Part shown: positions 42,422 to 53,492 of the stretch, one piece after another
Layout of the letters: every line of letters begins with the position of its first letter
Position numbering within the stretch: position 1 is the stretch's first letter
Assembly: GCA_028753945.1 (NCBI GenBank)
Contig: JAPNXP010000018.1
Coordinates: 2,047,643 to 2,111,642 of the forward strand
DNA: 64,000 nt
Direction of reading: 5' to 3'
From: Hexactinellida sp. DTS-2022
Lineage: Eukaryota > Porifera > Hexactinellida
Made by a program: the position numbers and the translations under genes
The notes under the pieces: generated by a model
What the model was told of the DNA's origin: nothing
Databases searched by the model: none
The model's input: the letters and a program-made list of their open reading frames with translations, nothing else

Positions 42422-43631
42422 CATAGCATTCTATACTCTAAGGCAATGCCGCGGTTGAATGGACTTGGAGTCTTGGACCATGGATGAACTAGTATAGTCA
42501 ACTAAATATATGCAATGCAATTATTCTTCGAAATAAGTAATCCAGGCTGCTTCTACTTATGTAATTGTTTTATATAAAGGTGCTCATGTACAAGACGCAT
42601 ATTTTTGAGGTGCCACTTGGTCGAAATGACGTCACCGTTTTGTCTATTAGCCGAAATATGCTAAAAATTTGAACGCATGTAAAATGTTCAATTTAGCTTT
42701 TTAAAACAAATTGCTTTGACTAACCCATATAGGAGTCATTTTACATAAAATATCTCAGAATCAATTATGGAATGTTGACACATTCCTCTGTTGCTATGGA
42801 AACGTGATTTGAATGATTGAGGTCATATCTCGAGAAGGAATATAGTTACAACTTAGTCAATGGTTCCAATCGATAGCCCGTCCTTAACTTCCTATTCAAT
42901 GATAATACATTTCGATGCTCTATCTCCAACCAATTTTATCAGATTTGTGATTATTGTAAATACATTCAAACGGTTTTACACATTTTGCATAAAATTGGTC
43001 GGAGATAGAGCATCGAAATGTATTATCATTGAATAGGAAGTGAAGGACGGGCTATCGATTGGATCCATCGACTAAGCTGTAACTATATTCCTACTCGAGA
43101 TATTACCTCAATCATTGAATTCACGTTTCCAAGGCAACAGAGGAATGTGATAACATTCCAAAATTTATTCTGAGATATTTTACGTAAAAGAACTCCTAGA
43201 TGGGTTAGTCAAAGCAATTTGTTTGAAAAAGCGAAATTGAACATTTACATGCAGTCAAAGTTTTGGCATATTTTGCCTATTAGATAATACGGTGACGTCA
43301 TTTCGACCAAGTGGCACCTCAAAAATATGCGTCTTGTACATGACCACCTTTATATAAAACAATTACATAAGTAGAAGCACCCTGGATTACTTATTTCGAA
43401 GAATAATTGCATTGCATATATTTAGTTGACTATACTAGTTCATCCATGGTCCAAGTACATTCAACCGCGGCATTGCCTTAGAGCAGCGATTCCCAACCTT
43501 TTTCAACCGTGGACCCCCTATAGTCATTCTGTGGACCCCCTCCCATTGACCGTAATACATCCTGTGGACCCCCTACAGCCGTCCGTGGACCCCAGGTTGG
43601 GAACCACTGCCTTAGCGTATAGAATGCTATG
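42422..43631. mobile_element. Large foldback MITE, CATAGCATTC ends, 7-bp duplication
   Basis: Two arms of about 515 bp (42422-42939 and 42989-43631, the latter interrupted by a MITE) are inverted copies at roughly 90% by eye, around a 49-bp spacer. GGCTGTG is duplicated at 42415-42421 and 43632-43638. The arms contain ATTGAATAGGAAGT beside AATGTATTAT, as do the terminal repeats of the P element at 46362, and both start CATAG. A P-derived non-autonomous element is a reasonable inference. Confidence 0.88.
43484..43609. mobile_element. hAT-type MITE, 126 bp, nested in the foldback
   Basis: The ends are CAGCGATTCCCAACC and GGTTGGGAACCACTG. The flanks CCTTAGAG (43476-43483) and CCTTAGCG (43610-43617) differ at one base. 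The intact opposite arm of the foldback (near 42440) confirms the pre-insertion sequence. Inside, GTGGACCCCCT repeats about four times. The ends resemble the hAT element at 670. Confidence 0.93.
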
Positions 43632-43837
43632 GGCTGTGGAATTTATTTTTCTTGTTTTGCACTACAATTCCATCATTTTATTTATATTTGTTGTATGCAC
43701 CTTTGTACAAATCACTAAAGGAGCACGCTCGAATTCTCAGGAACTGACCCAGGAGCGAGCTCCATTTATTTATTAAGAAGCAAAGATGTGTGGTTGTAAC
43801 AGCATTGTTTACTTAATAGGCTCCTCTGTCTTGTACC

Positions 43838-44012
43838 CAGGCACGGATCCACCGGGGGGTGCGGGGGGTGCGCACCCCTCCAACTCTTCATGAGATTGGA
43901 CTCAGAGACTGTCACATTTCACAGATAGCTAAATTAGAGTGATAATTACGCTATGTTTTAAATTTGCACCCCCCCCCCCCCCCCCACTAATTCTAGCCTG
44001 GATGCGTCCTTG
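43838..44012. mobile_element. hAT-type MITE, 175 bp
   Basis: The left end CAGGCACGGATCCACC and right end TAGCCTGGATGCGTCCTTG are weakly inverted. A perfect 8-bp duplication CTTGTACC at 43830-43837 and 44013-44020 defines the limits. It contains a long C run (43970-43985). Confidence 0.85.
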
Positions 44013-44020
44013 CTTGTACC

Positions 44021-44912
44021 ATTTGGATATTGGTGTTGTGAGACCACTTCGAAAATGTATTTAGCCTGAACAGGTATCAACATGTGATTTGTTTGGTTAA
44101 TATGGCTATAAAGTATGCAATAGAATAGCTTAATTCTCAGATTCATTACACCTAACTTGCCAACTCTAAACTACGACGGAATGTGAATTAATACGTATTG
44201 ATATTAGTGTAATAATATACATCCATTTGTAAATACGCTCCTAATCCTGGTCTGATCCAATTTTCATACGCCTAAATCACAAATTAATGTTACGGTATAG
44301 GAGAGGATTCCAAATTTTCGCGGCTCCTAAATTCAAATTTTCCAAAAAACCATCTCCAAAAGGAGCGTCTCGCGCTCCTGGATAATTCCTTGATTGATAT
44401 ATAGATGCGAACAGGAAGATTCATTAAAACGAGATAGGAGCGTAATACTCCTAACTATACTTTGACATGCTATGTATCCAAATCCAACAGGAAAATTTTG
44501 ATTCGGACATTTTTTTTTAACTTTTTGACGTCACTAAAGGTCAAAGTCCCCGTCATTTTGTGGAAAAATTTTTCGGGTAAAATCCAGAAAGTGACCTTGT
44601 TTATGTAGAGGTTATCTTAAAAAGTATAAGTCGGACAGAGAAAAACTATTCCTCAAAAATGATCCTTATCAGTCGAGCTGTTGTATGACAGTTTAACTAC
44701 CTTGTATTAATATAACCATGGATATTCCAGCCATGACAGTTTAATTAAGAACTTATTTTGTTAATGTACCATAATATTATTAGTTTTTGTTTCTGAAATT
44801 ATTTTACACTATTTGTATAAAAGTAGTTAAATATTATTGCTTAAATATATAATAATTAACAAATCATTGCAAATTTGCAATATTAAAACTCAAATTACTA
44901 ACGATAAGTAAA
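44021..44912. other. Intergenic, with a decayed MITE
   Basis: 44230-44390 has CGCTCCT and CCTGGATAA motifs like the MITE at 24676, but no clean ends. 44690-44912 is AT-rich and precedes the broken NHL gene. Confidence 0.4.
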
Positions 44913-46340
44913 ATGGGAGCTTCTCAAAGTACCAGAGCTCAACATAAGTTTGTTCAGTATAAACTATAAAGCTAGATTGGGAGAAATTTCGTTATTTTCA
45001 GATTATCAAATAAGGTTGGAAAGGTTAGAGGAATTAATCAGAGAATTCAGATCAGAAACGAATGTACTAAACAGTGTCGAGGGATCCAAACTATCAAAGG
45101 AAACACGCGAGTCACTGAAGTATCGCTGTCACTTTTTATACAAGAGTGTAGGGACATCGTGAGATACTATGAACAAATAATCGAGTTATCTAAAATGAAA
45201 GCTCCAATTTACACCAAAGATGTTGCTCCTTTTGAAAGACAAATAACTATGGCCAGACAAGAAGTGGAAAAAATAAAGTCAGACCAAACAATCGACACAT
45301 ACCAAAAACAGGACATAATAGCCCGAATTGATAGAGAACTCCAGCGGCTAGACAAAGAGTCATTGATCAGTTCCTGAATGTAGAAGTCAGAGATAGCATT
45401 GACCTGATAGAGAAGACTCTGGAAGAACCTCATTTGTACTCACTCCCACACCTAATCATGTGGAGGGACACTCTCGGGAGAAAATACAAAAAATACAAAA
45501 CTTTCCTCTACCAATCCCACAGGAATTAGCGCGAGCATTAATAGAGAAATACGAATCTCTGTACAAACAACTGAGAGCTGAAATCCTCTGAGCGAGACAT
45601 ACTGCCCGGGGGATTAGCTCGTCAGATATACGACTCCAGAATGGACAGAATGAAAAGGGACTCCGCATCAGCTATTGATAAGTTAATAGCATGCCATGTT
45701 AGTATTAGCAAATTTAAAAGGTTTCAAGATTGGGATGCAGAAATTGAGTTCAATGTTAATGCACAGCGCATCCAATTCAAGACTTCCATTGAAATACAGA
45801 AGATCTGCTGTACAGCTTCTAATGAATACGATTTGTATGTTGGAACTCTCAAACCAAGTCTCATCCACATAGACAGAGATACTCTCAGAATAAAGCGAGA
45901 GATTCTACTGAATCCCATTCGCTACTCTTACAAGAACAGATATCCTAAATAGATGAACAGATATCCTTGGGTTACAGGATATGAAAGCCACAAACTATTC
46001 CATCATCTGTCTCTTCACAGGATCTCCCTCTCCTCTCCAAGAATTCTCATTCGAAGGAGAACTCATTAGATCCATCCTAACTGAAGATCAGATAGTGGGA
46101 GCTTATCATTTTAACCTGTTCAGGAATCCTATCACAATAGAATTTTTTTACATACCAGGTAGCAGACTTTTGGGACAGTGCTATAAAGGTGTTTGACATG
46201 GAATGACGTTTTATAGAAACGTTTTCAGAAAAGGGATTCGAGTTGGGACAGATCTTCCATCCGACTGGAATATTCGTAGGAGAGGAGAACTGTATGCAGA
46301 GACTCTGAAGTGGCATATCTCAGTACAGCTATACTCATAT
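44913..46340 (+). pseudogene. NHL-repeat protein gene, broken by frameshifts
   Basis: ATG at 44913 opens MGASQSTRAQHK, with a glycine at position 2 suited to N-myristoylation, but stops after 18 codons. The coding sense continues in shifting frames: coiled-coil-like segments (45159-45377, 45400-45590), then a beta-propeller-like part with EYDLYVGTLKPSLIHIDRD near 45825 and FIETFSEKGFELGQIFHPTG near 46215, the last typical of NHL/TRIM2-3 propellers. At least five shifts or stops are needed to connect them. The P element sits right after its 3' end. Intact paralogs elsewhere in the genome would be the source. The family assignment is from motifs only. Confidence 0.7.
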
Positions 46341-46361
46341 AATCCTATCGTATGTCACAAC

Positions 46362-49300
46362 CATAGACTACTTAATACTATGGACTGTCGACTCTCAATC
46401 TCGGGTCTTCAAACTCGGGTCCATTGTTATCTCTAGAACTATTAAGTGTATTGATATTAAATGTATTATTGTTGAATAGGAAGTCATATATGGTGATGCC
46501 ATTGGTCGTATTGGCATATCTCAAATATATCTGGTTTTTGAGTTTTGCGGTTTTCACACCTTTCCATATATGGTAAAAATGTTGAAAACTCGGAATCAGT
46601 TAAAGTTAGACATGAAGAATGTATTATGGGCGAATGGGAAGTTGTATATAGGGAGTTTATTAACCCTATTGGATTATCTTAAATATTTCTAGTTTTTTTG
46701 TTTTTTTCCTTTTCGCACTCCTAATATGGTAATAATCTTAATAACTCGGAACCGATTGTAGATTTTTGTTTATAGTCGCAGTTTTAGTAATCTTTCATTA
46801 AAATAGATTTATATTTTATACTTAAGCTAAAAAGAGACTAAAATAAATGTTAGACGGAACTAACTAATAATAAATGCAAGGGTAAATATATTCACATAAC
46901 AATTCTTTGATAAAAAGTAATTAAAATGAAAAATACGTATGTATAATGAATTCTTAGGATTGAGAATACTAAGTGTTATTAGAAAGCTTTTCCTTGCGTC
47001 TCAAGCAACCTAATTCTCTCTCAGTGTCACTATTATTTAATACATATGCCTTGTATACAACGTTGGTTGCTGTTTGGCATGCATTCTCATTTTGGGAAAT
47101 AGGTGCATCAATATATGATAAAAGTTTTTTGAAGTATATGGTACAATTTCGTCTACATTCAGGAATGTTTTCGTGAGCAGTTATTGCACAATGAACAAAA
47201 AAGACTGTATTTAAAGTGGGTATTGATAGCCCACCTCGATTAAGCTCGTTTAAAAATTCTGATGATACCTCTCCTTCATCAACATCAGGTTGTCCATGCT
47301 TATGAACTAAAAATCCACCAATGTAAACAACTTTATGTTTTAATGAATCACTTGAATTTAGCAAATTTTGTGTATCTTCGACACTCAACTCATGTAGTAG
47401 TTGTATGTCAGTTTCTTCAATATCTGAGTCACAGACCGAACAATTTCTACCAGTAGTGCCATGGGGAATTATGTCATATTTTATTAATTGGTGAACGTGT
47501 TGAGTTTTTCCAGCTGATAATACATCTTCAATATCGATGTAATAATTTCCGCCGCAACGCTGTCTAGCCTGACCAAAAAACTTTTCTAGAGGATCTTGAG
47601 AAAATATAGAAGGAAGAATATATTGGAAATCATAATTTTCCAACAGATATTTAGATGCAGCTATATTATTAATGGTTGTAGTCACAAATGCCTCAGCAGT
47701 GAATTTAGTCAACTTCTTTTTCCGTTCCCGCCCACCAGTCCATTTACAACTTGAAATTACTTCACAGATTTTTTGCAAAGCATCAAAACTTCCGCAATTA
47801 TCAGACCAAGGAGCACGAGATTCATCTTTAAGTCGAAAGCAGGAGAATTTATCTTTAACATTCATCATTTTAAACCACTGCGTTATAAGATTGATGAAAA
47901 CAAGTGTCCCTTCTTGAAAATTGAAATTGCATTGGAGTGCTTTAAAAGCAGCGTGGGTTTTATCATTAAAAACTTGGCAAACTAATGGTACACTTTGACG
48001 CTGTAGTGGTTTTGGATGAACAGAACAGTTAGATAATTTGGTAAGTCGAATTGGGTTTTTTTTATCTTCATGATAAAGTTTGATAACATCATTCCAACAT
48101 GCAACATAGTCTTTTTTGTTTACTGTAAATGATAATTCTTTAAGTTTTTCGGTAATCCAATTATTTCTTATATTCTTAAAAATATGGATAAAGTCATAAA
48201 CAAGAAATACTTGTAGTCCATCTGGTTGTAAATAAACTCTTCCGGGGCCACCAAGTTGAATATAAGTTTGCTGGTTTAAAGGGCAATTGTCACAGATAAA
48301 TGAAATAATGTGTCGCCCCTTTTTTCTTACGACAAAAGCAGCTTCCAATAACATTTCTTTTAATTGATAAGATTTTAGGCATGTTACAGGAATAATTCTT
48401 ATGATGTACCTTGGTCCACCATAATGACATATTAATTCAATTACTAATGCTGAAGTTGCAAGTTCTTCTGGTTTGTTAGCTGCATGACCAACTACATGCC
48501 CCCCAGTAAAACGCATTGCTTTTTTAAGTTTGACCTCGTCAAATAATATGTTTACCAAACGTTGTTGTGGCTTCAATGTTTCAAAAAGTTTTTCCAAATT
48601 GTTGTCTTGATATGATTTTGACATTAACTCTCGAATTAATTTTTCTCTTGGTAGTGTAATGGTTTTAGAATTTCTTAACAACCTGTATGCTGCTGGTGAT
48701 ATGCAAAGTAACTCGGCTGCAAGGATAACGATATGCTTAGTATAACGGCGTCCTTTAACTTGTGGCAAAAGGAGGTCCAATTGTCCCAGAATGAATTGAA
48801 AGTTCGGTGAATCTTGTAATTCTTCAATTTTGTTAAGCTCTTTCATAGCTTTTGATAAATAGTCCTTATTTGATGGATGATACCAATTCATTACAGATAT
48901 TATATTGCTCAACTGTGACCATTTATGTAGAAAGTTATTCTTTTGTAAATCAAATTTGTTGTTGGGCACTTCAAATCCATTTTTTTCTGCCAATATGAGT
49001 TGTAAATATCCAAATGTGGATTCGACTTCTCGGAAATGTAAAAATTGGACAACTTTTTTACCAAGTGTGTCAGTCATAAACATGGTTAAATCCTTTCCGT
49101 TATTAATAAAACGAAAATTAGTAACATGTGATGCAATAGAATTAACAAAGTTCTGATAATTGTTGATTTTATCGAGTTTTTCTAACAAATTTTCTCCCAT
49201 TTTCTTTCTTGCATAAGATGTTGCAAATTTAGTAGGTCTTGGGATGGTTTTACTTTGTTTCATGCATGATTTGGGAACACCAGGAAATATAGTAGGTGGC

Positions 49301-49955
49301 TTAGCAGGACGTTTCCCTCCTCTTGTTTTTACCCAATCGCAGTCAAAGTGTGAAGCGCATATCCAAATTTCCTTTCTTCCAATTAAAGTTTGTGGATTAT
49401 TGGGCATTGCACCAATCCAAGTTTTTCTTTCGTTTTCATTTGATGGAAAGCTAACTAATTGCGAGTAAGGTTTACGACTATAATTCCCTCGACAATTAAA
49501 TGCTGCACAACGTCTGGGCATCTTTGGATTGAAACGTGGCTAGTAAATAGCTAACTAAAAACTCAAAAATATTAAGTAAATATGGATAAAATATAGATTA
49601 GTCATAAACGACAAAACTAAAAAACTAGAAATATTTAAGATAATCCAATAGGGTTAATAAACTCCCTATATACAACTTCCCATTCGCCCATAATACATTC
49701 TTCATGTCTAACTTTAACTGATTCCGAGTTTTCAACATTTTTACCATATATGGAAAGGTGTGAAAACCGCAAAACTCAAAAACCAGATATATTTGAGATA
49801 TGCCAATACGACCAATGGCATCACCATATACGACTTCCTATTCAACAATAATACATTTAATATCAATACACTTAATAGTTCTAGAGATAACAATGGACCC
49901 GAGTTTGAAGACCCGAGATTGAGAGTCGACAGTCCATAGTATTAAGTAGTCTATG
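46362..49955 (-). mobile_element. P-element transposon, apparently intact
   Basis: A 3594-bp element with CATAGACTAC ends. The inverted repeats are about 334 bp (46362-46696 and 49622-49955) and nearly identical over what I could compare. GTCACAAC, 8 bp, is duplicated at 46354-46361 and 49956-49963. It carries one uninterrupted THAP transposase. P elements classically start CATG and duplicate 8 bp, which fits. Near-identical ends, a perfect duplication and an open frame suggest recent insertion. Confidence 0.95.
46969..49521 (-). CDS. P-element/THAP9-like transposase
   Basis: An 850-residue single-frame transposase. Residues 1-90 form a THAP zinc finger (C-x4-C in CAAFNC, then CASHF for the C..H pair, and PTIFP), the DNA-binding domain of P transposases. 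A helical region follows, then the RNase-H-like catalytic fold interrupted by a GTP-binding insertion, as in THAP9. Candidate acidic residues lie in LFDEVKLKKA (~330) and ICDNCPLN (~415). The late block FSQDPLEKFFGQARQRCGG matches the conserved C-terminal P motif. No stop or frameshift is present, so this copy may be active. It would cut the 46362-49955 ends and possibly related foldbacks. Exact catalytic residues need an alignment. Confidence 0.94.
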   Translation of the reverse strand: MPRRCAAFNCRGNYSRKPYSQLVSFPSNENERKTWIGAMPNNPQTLIGRKEIWICASHFDCDWVKTRGGKRPAKPPTIFPGVPKSCMKQSKTIPRPTKFATSYARKKMGENLLEKLDKINNYQNFVNSIASHVTNFRFINNGKDLTMFMTDTLGKKVVQFLHFREVESTFGYLQLILAEKNGFEVPNNKFDLQKNNFLHKWSQLSNIISVMNWYHPSNKDYLSKAMKELNKIEELQDSPNFQFILGQLDLLLPQVKGRRYTKHIVILAAELLCISPAAYRLLRNSKTITLPREKLIRELMSKSYQDNNLEKLFETLKPQQRLVNILFDEVKLKKAMRFTGGHVVGHAANKPEELATSALVIELICHYGGPRYIIRIIPVTCLKSYQLKEMLLEAAFVVRKKGRHIISFICDNCPLNQQTYIQLGGPGRVYLQPDGLQVFLVYDFIHIFKNIRNNWITEKLKELSFTVNKKDYVACWNDVIKLYHEDKKNPIRLTKLSNCSVHPKPLQRQSVPLVCQVFNDKTHAAFKALQCNFNFQEGTLVFINLITQWFKMMNVKDKFSCFRLKDESRAPWSDNCGSFDALQKICEVISSCKWTGGRERKKKLTKFTAEAFVTTTINNIAASKYLLENYDFQYILPSIFSQDPLEKFFGQARQRCGGNYYIDIEDVLSAGKTQHVHQLIKYDIIPHGTTGRNCSVCDSDIEETDIQLLHELSVEDTQNLLNSSDSLKHKVVYIGGFLVHKHGQPDVDEGEVSSEFLNELNRGGLSIPTLNTVFFVHCAITAHENIPECRRNCTIYFKKLLSYIDAPISQNENACQTATNVVYKAYVLNNSDTERELGCLRRKEKLSNNT

Positions 49956-50208
49956 GTCACAACATAGATACCTAACTTACCCCCCGGAGGGAGACATTTG
50001 TGTACAGAGACATTTGTGTACATAGCTAGTGCTACGTTTGTGTACACTAGTGCGACGTTTGTGTACAACTAATGCGACGTTTGTGTACAAATAATATTCA
50101 TAAATTAGCTTTAATTAAGAATAGTACATAAATAATCTGTCATAAGTAAATTCTTTCGCATCGTTTGTTGTCAATAATGGATTATTTGTCTATTCATGGA
50201 ACTTATTT

Positions 50209-52034
50209 TTGGAGAACAAATGGATTCCTCTTCATGGAATTGCACTCGCGAAATCTCTTAATAACAGTTTTAACGTGGTATCAGAGCTCATAGATATACC
50301 AATAGAAGTGTTGATAGCCATTGTTTTTCCATTTCGAAATCACGAGGATACTTTCAGACAAATGTCACTAGGACTAGATGATACGTTTGTTACTCTGGGA
50401 AAACCTAATTTGAAAGTTGCATACAAAGTAAAACTGATTACTCAAAGTTTAAAGGTGGCAGTGATGAATTGGGGAGATACTCAAGAATTTAGCGGACTCT
50501 TAACTTGGACAGGTACAAATGAAGATGACATCACTTTCATCAATAGTTCCGAAGTATTTGAGAAGCTTTCAGATTTCCACAATTATTGCCATGGTAGACA
50601 GCAACAGATGGAATCGCTAAACAGAGAGGCTACAGAGAACGCAATACAATTGCAAAGTGCATTAGCTGATATGGATGATGTACTCACGGCGCCCACGGAT
50701 AGTTCTATATTTTTATCTGAGATTGACCCACTACAAGAAGATACCAACTCAACATTAGACCATTCTAGCGAAGCAATTGGAGATCTATCTGCACATGCAC
50801 AAGATCTAGATTTTAAATTGATAAAGTCATCCAGATCGCGGGATAAATTATCATATTGTGGCTATATCTACAATTTTCAGCGTGCAACAAAGGCTAAACA
50901 ACAATGGCGCTGTCAGGTGAAGAATTGCAAAGGCCGTATTCACACAACTGCGACAACTGTCATAAAACTAATGGGCCAACATTGCCATGGCGAAGAGATT
51001 GGTAAAGAAGAAGTTTTGGAATTTCGTGCAAGAGTAAAGAGACGTGCCCTAGAATCGCATGATAACCCTCATCGCATTATTGCAGAAGCGTCAGGACAAC
51101 TTTCTAACATTGCTAAAACACTTCTACCACGTGAAAAAAGTTTAAAAAAGATTTGTCAAAGAATTAGACCTGCGCCAACAAATCCTACCCCTCTTTTTGA
51201 TCTCCACTTTGATGAAAATATCCAAACTTTAGGTGGAAATAACTTTTTAGCCTATGATTCTGGACCAGGATTAGACAGAATTATCATGTTTTCCACTGAA
51301 GAAAACAAGAAAATTATATCCTATTCTACAATATGGATGGCAGACGAACATTTAAAGTTGTCCCTAGCCTATTCGTACAACTTTACACGGTCCATGCGCT
51401 AGTTGGAGGAACTTACCCTTTCAGAGATGGACATTTGCTTCCTTCTATTTACATATTACTGCCAGGAAAGAGCTCTTCCTATTATCGCAAAATGTGGCAC
51501 ATTATTCAACAGTTGTGTCCAGGTTCTAATCCACAATTTCTTTTAGTTGATTTCGAAAAAGCCGCAATCAACACATTTGCAGAAGTTTGGCCAAGGGCAA
51601 ACATTAAAGGTTGCTTCTTCCATCTATCACAATCCGTTTATCGAAAGGTCCAGGATCTAGGATTGAAAACAATCTATTCTAATAATACAGAATTCTCAAT
51701 CAATGTTAGAATGTTACCAACTTTGGCTTATCTACCTTCCCAATTTGTTTTAACAGCTTTTGAAACCCTAAAAAGTCAACTTCCGCCTGAAGCACTAGGT
51801 GTATATAATTACTTTCGAGATATTTATGTTGGAGAAATTGATGAATTTGGGGTTTACCATCCACCTTTATTTCCAATTGAAATGTGGAACAATTTTGATT
51901 TAGTGGCTTACGGAATACCTACCACTACGAATTCAGTAGAAGCCTGGCACCGCCCTTTTCGACAACCGTCGCATCACATCACCCTACCTTTTGGAAATTT
52001 TGTGATGCACTTAAGATTGAGCAATCTAGTGTAG
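50209..52034 (+). pseudogene. MULE transposase with FLYWCH finger, one frameshift
   Basis: The first frame (50209-51402) carries a FLYWCH-type zinc finger (YCGYIYNFQRA...QWRCQVKNCKGRIHT...HCHGEE, residues ~225-265). The second (51333-52034) carries the MULE catalytic domain: TFKVVPSLFVQLYTVHA, FLLVDFEKAAINTF and KGCFFHLSQSVYRKVQ. A single base appears to be missing near 51347, where MAD should run into GTFKVVP. The second frame ends at an in-frame TAG, possibly short of the full C-terminus. The element is therefore probably inactive unless the shift is a sequencing error. Confidence 0.92.
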
Positions 52035-52809
52035 AACTTAGGCAAGCTCAATATTATTCTGGAAAGCCCCCGACTAAATCCAGAACATCATTGGAAAAGG
52101 AATTCACGATGGTTAGCTTGGTAATGAATTACTACACTAAACTTATTCTCACCTACCTTAAAAGCATTGCTTTTAAGGTGTCTCTTTAGTAGCACTAGCA
52201 AATCTCGCAACTTTATCCGTAAATTTAGTAATTTTATGCGTAATTATATGCTTATAGTGTATTAATTATATTATAGAACAAGCAAATCATTAATTATATC
52301 TACCACCTTTATACACAGAGATAAATTGTACACAGATCTCGTATGTTTCCCATACATTCGTAATTGGAGAATTTGATCTAATTTGGTGTTTGAATATTAT
52401 TAGAACAAGCACGCTTTGATTGCTTGGGCTGCGCGGCTGTGGACACCTTGCTTCCGCAAAAGACGCCCTTTGTGCGCCACATCTATTCAAATCATCTTAA
52501 TCACACTAATTTACTCTATAAATCCGTTTAAACCAAACCGCAACATAATGTTGGATTTTGTTTATCTTTTTCTATACGTACATTAAAGTCATAACATTAA
52601 CCATGCTTGTTAATAATATTCGCTTAATAGTCGTTGTAAGTAATTTAGAATCTCCTATTAATATGCAATATAGTTCCATGTCTCTCTACTACAATCCTAT
52701 AGAAAAAATAAATAAACAAATGTTGATATTTATACATACATTTAAACTTGTTTCTATTCCACAACTGATATCTCTTTATTGTAGTTGTGACTCATATATT
52801 AAAATTAAA

Positions 52810-52913
52810 CTAGTCAACTTCCGTTATATCGAAGTCGAAGGGACCCAGTTAATTACTCCATATAACCGGACTTCGATATAACCGAGTTCGTTATAACGGG
52901 AGTTTACTGTAAC
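52810..52913. mobile_element. TA-type MITE with GTTATAACGAA ends
   Basis: The right end (inverted) reads CAGTAAACTCCCGTTATAAC and the left AGTCAACTTCCGTTATATCG. Tandem TTATATCGAAGT motifs fill the interior. TA flanks are likely but the left one is unclear. Confidence 0.6.
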
Positions 52914-53134
52914 TTGCTCCCTAGACTATGAAGTTTCACAAATTAGCCTACAATATACGTACTCCAGTACTCGTATATAGTAAGCCGGACAATATAATAG
53001 CCCAAATAATGCACAAAACTAACGAGGTTTAAGGACTTCAAGAGGTACACAAACGTCGCATTAGTTGTACACAAACGTCGCACTAGTTGTACACAAAAGT
53101 CTCTGTACACAAATGTCATACTCCCCTTACCCCC

Positions 53135-53492
53135 AGTGACTTGTTGTTTTTCTTTCATTTCAATTGATTAAAGTGTTTAGCTTGGACTTCTTGCAATTCT
53201 ATTTGGCAAAAAGTTATGGGATGACTAATTTTTTCATACCTGAAGTTGTATTGCAACAAAAAAATTCAACCCAGTCAGTGTGTAACGTTTCGAGAATTAG
53301 AATTCTGGGTCTCTTGTAGAAATAATTCCTGTGTATGCTAATCCAATGCATATTGGTCTAACATTATTCATATTAAATCTTTATTTATTTATTATTAATA
53401 ACATAGCTATATCTAAGCAAATTGAAACGCATAATTCCTAATACAAGCTAAGTTCACGGCTTTATAGCTTTTACTTTCAGTTTCAGTTTATC
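53135..53492. other. Intergenic, nothing recognised
   Basis: AT-rich sequence between the MULE duplication and the 3' end of the broken gene at 53493. Confidence 0.35.

Larger units (their letters stand above)
49985..53125 (+). mobile_element. MULE (Mutator-like) transposon with iteron ends
   Basis: The left terminus is CGGAGGGAGACATTTGTG and the right, inverted, is GGGAGTATGACATTTGTG. Both continue with three to four copies of a ~20-bp iteron like GCGACGTTTGTGTACAACTA. CTTACCCCC, 9 bp, is duplicated at 49976-49984 and 53126-53134, the length typical of Mutator elements. It encodes a frameshifted FLYWCH/MULE transposase. Its left duplication begins 12 bp after that of the P element. 52270-53045 holds a repeat fragment (52400-52490) and a TA-type MITE (52810-52913). 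Confidence 0.93.
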
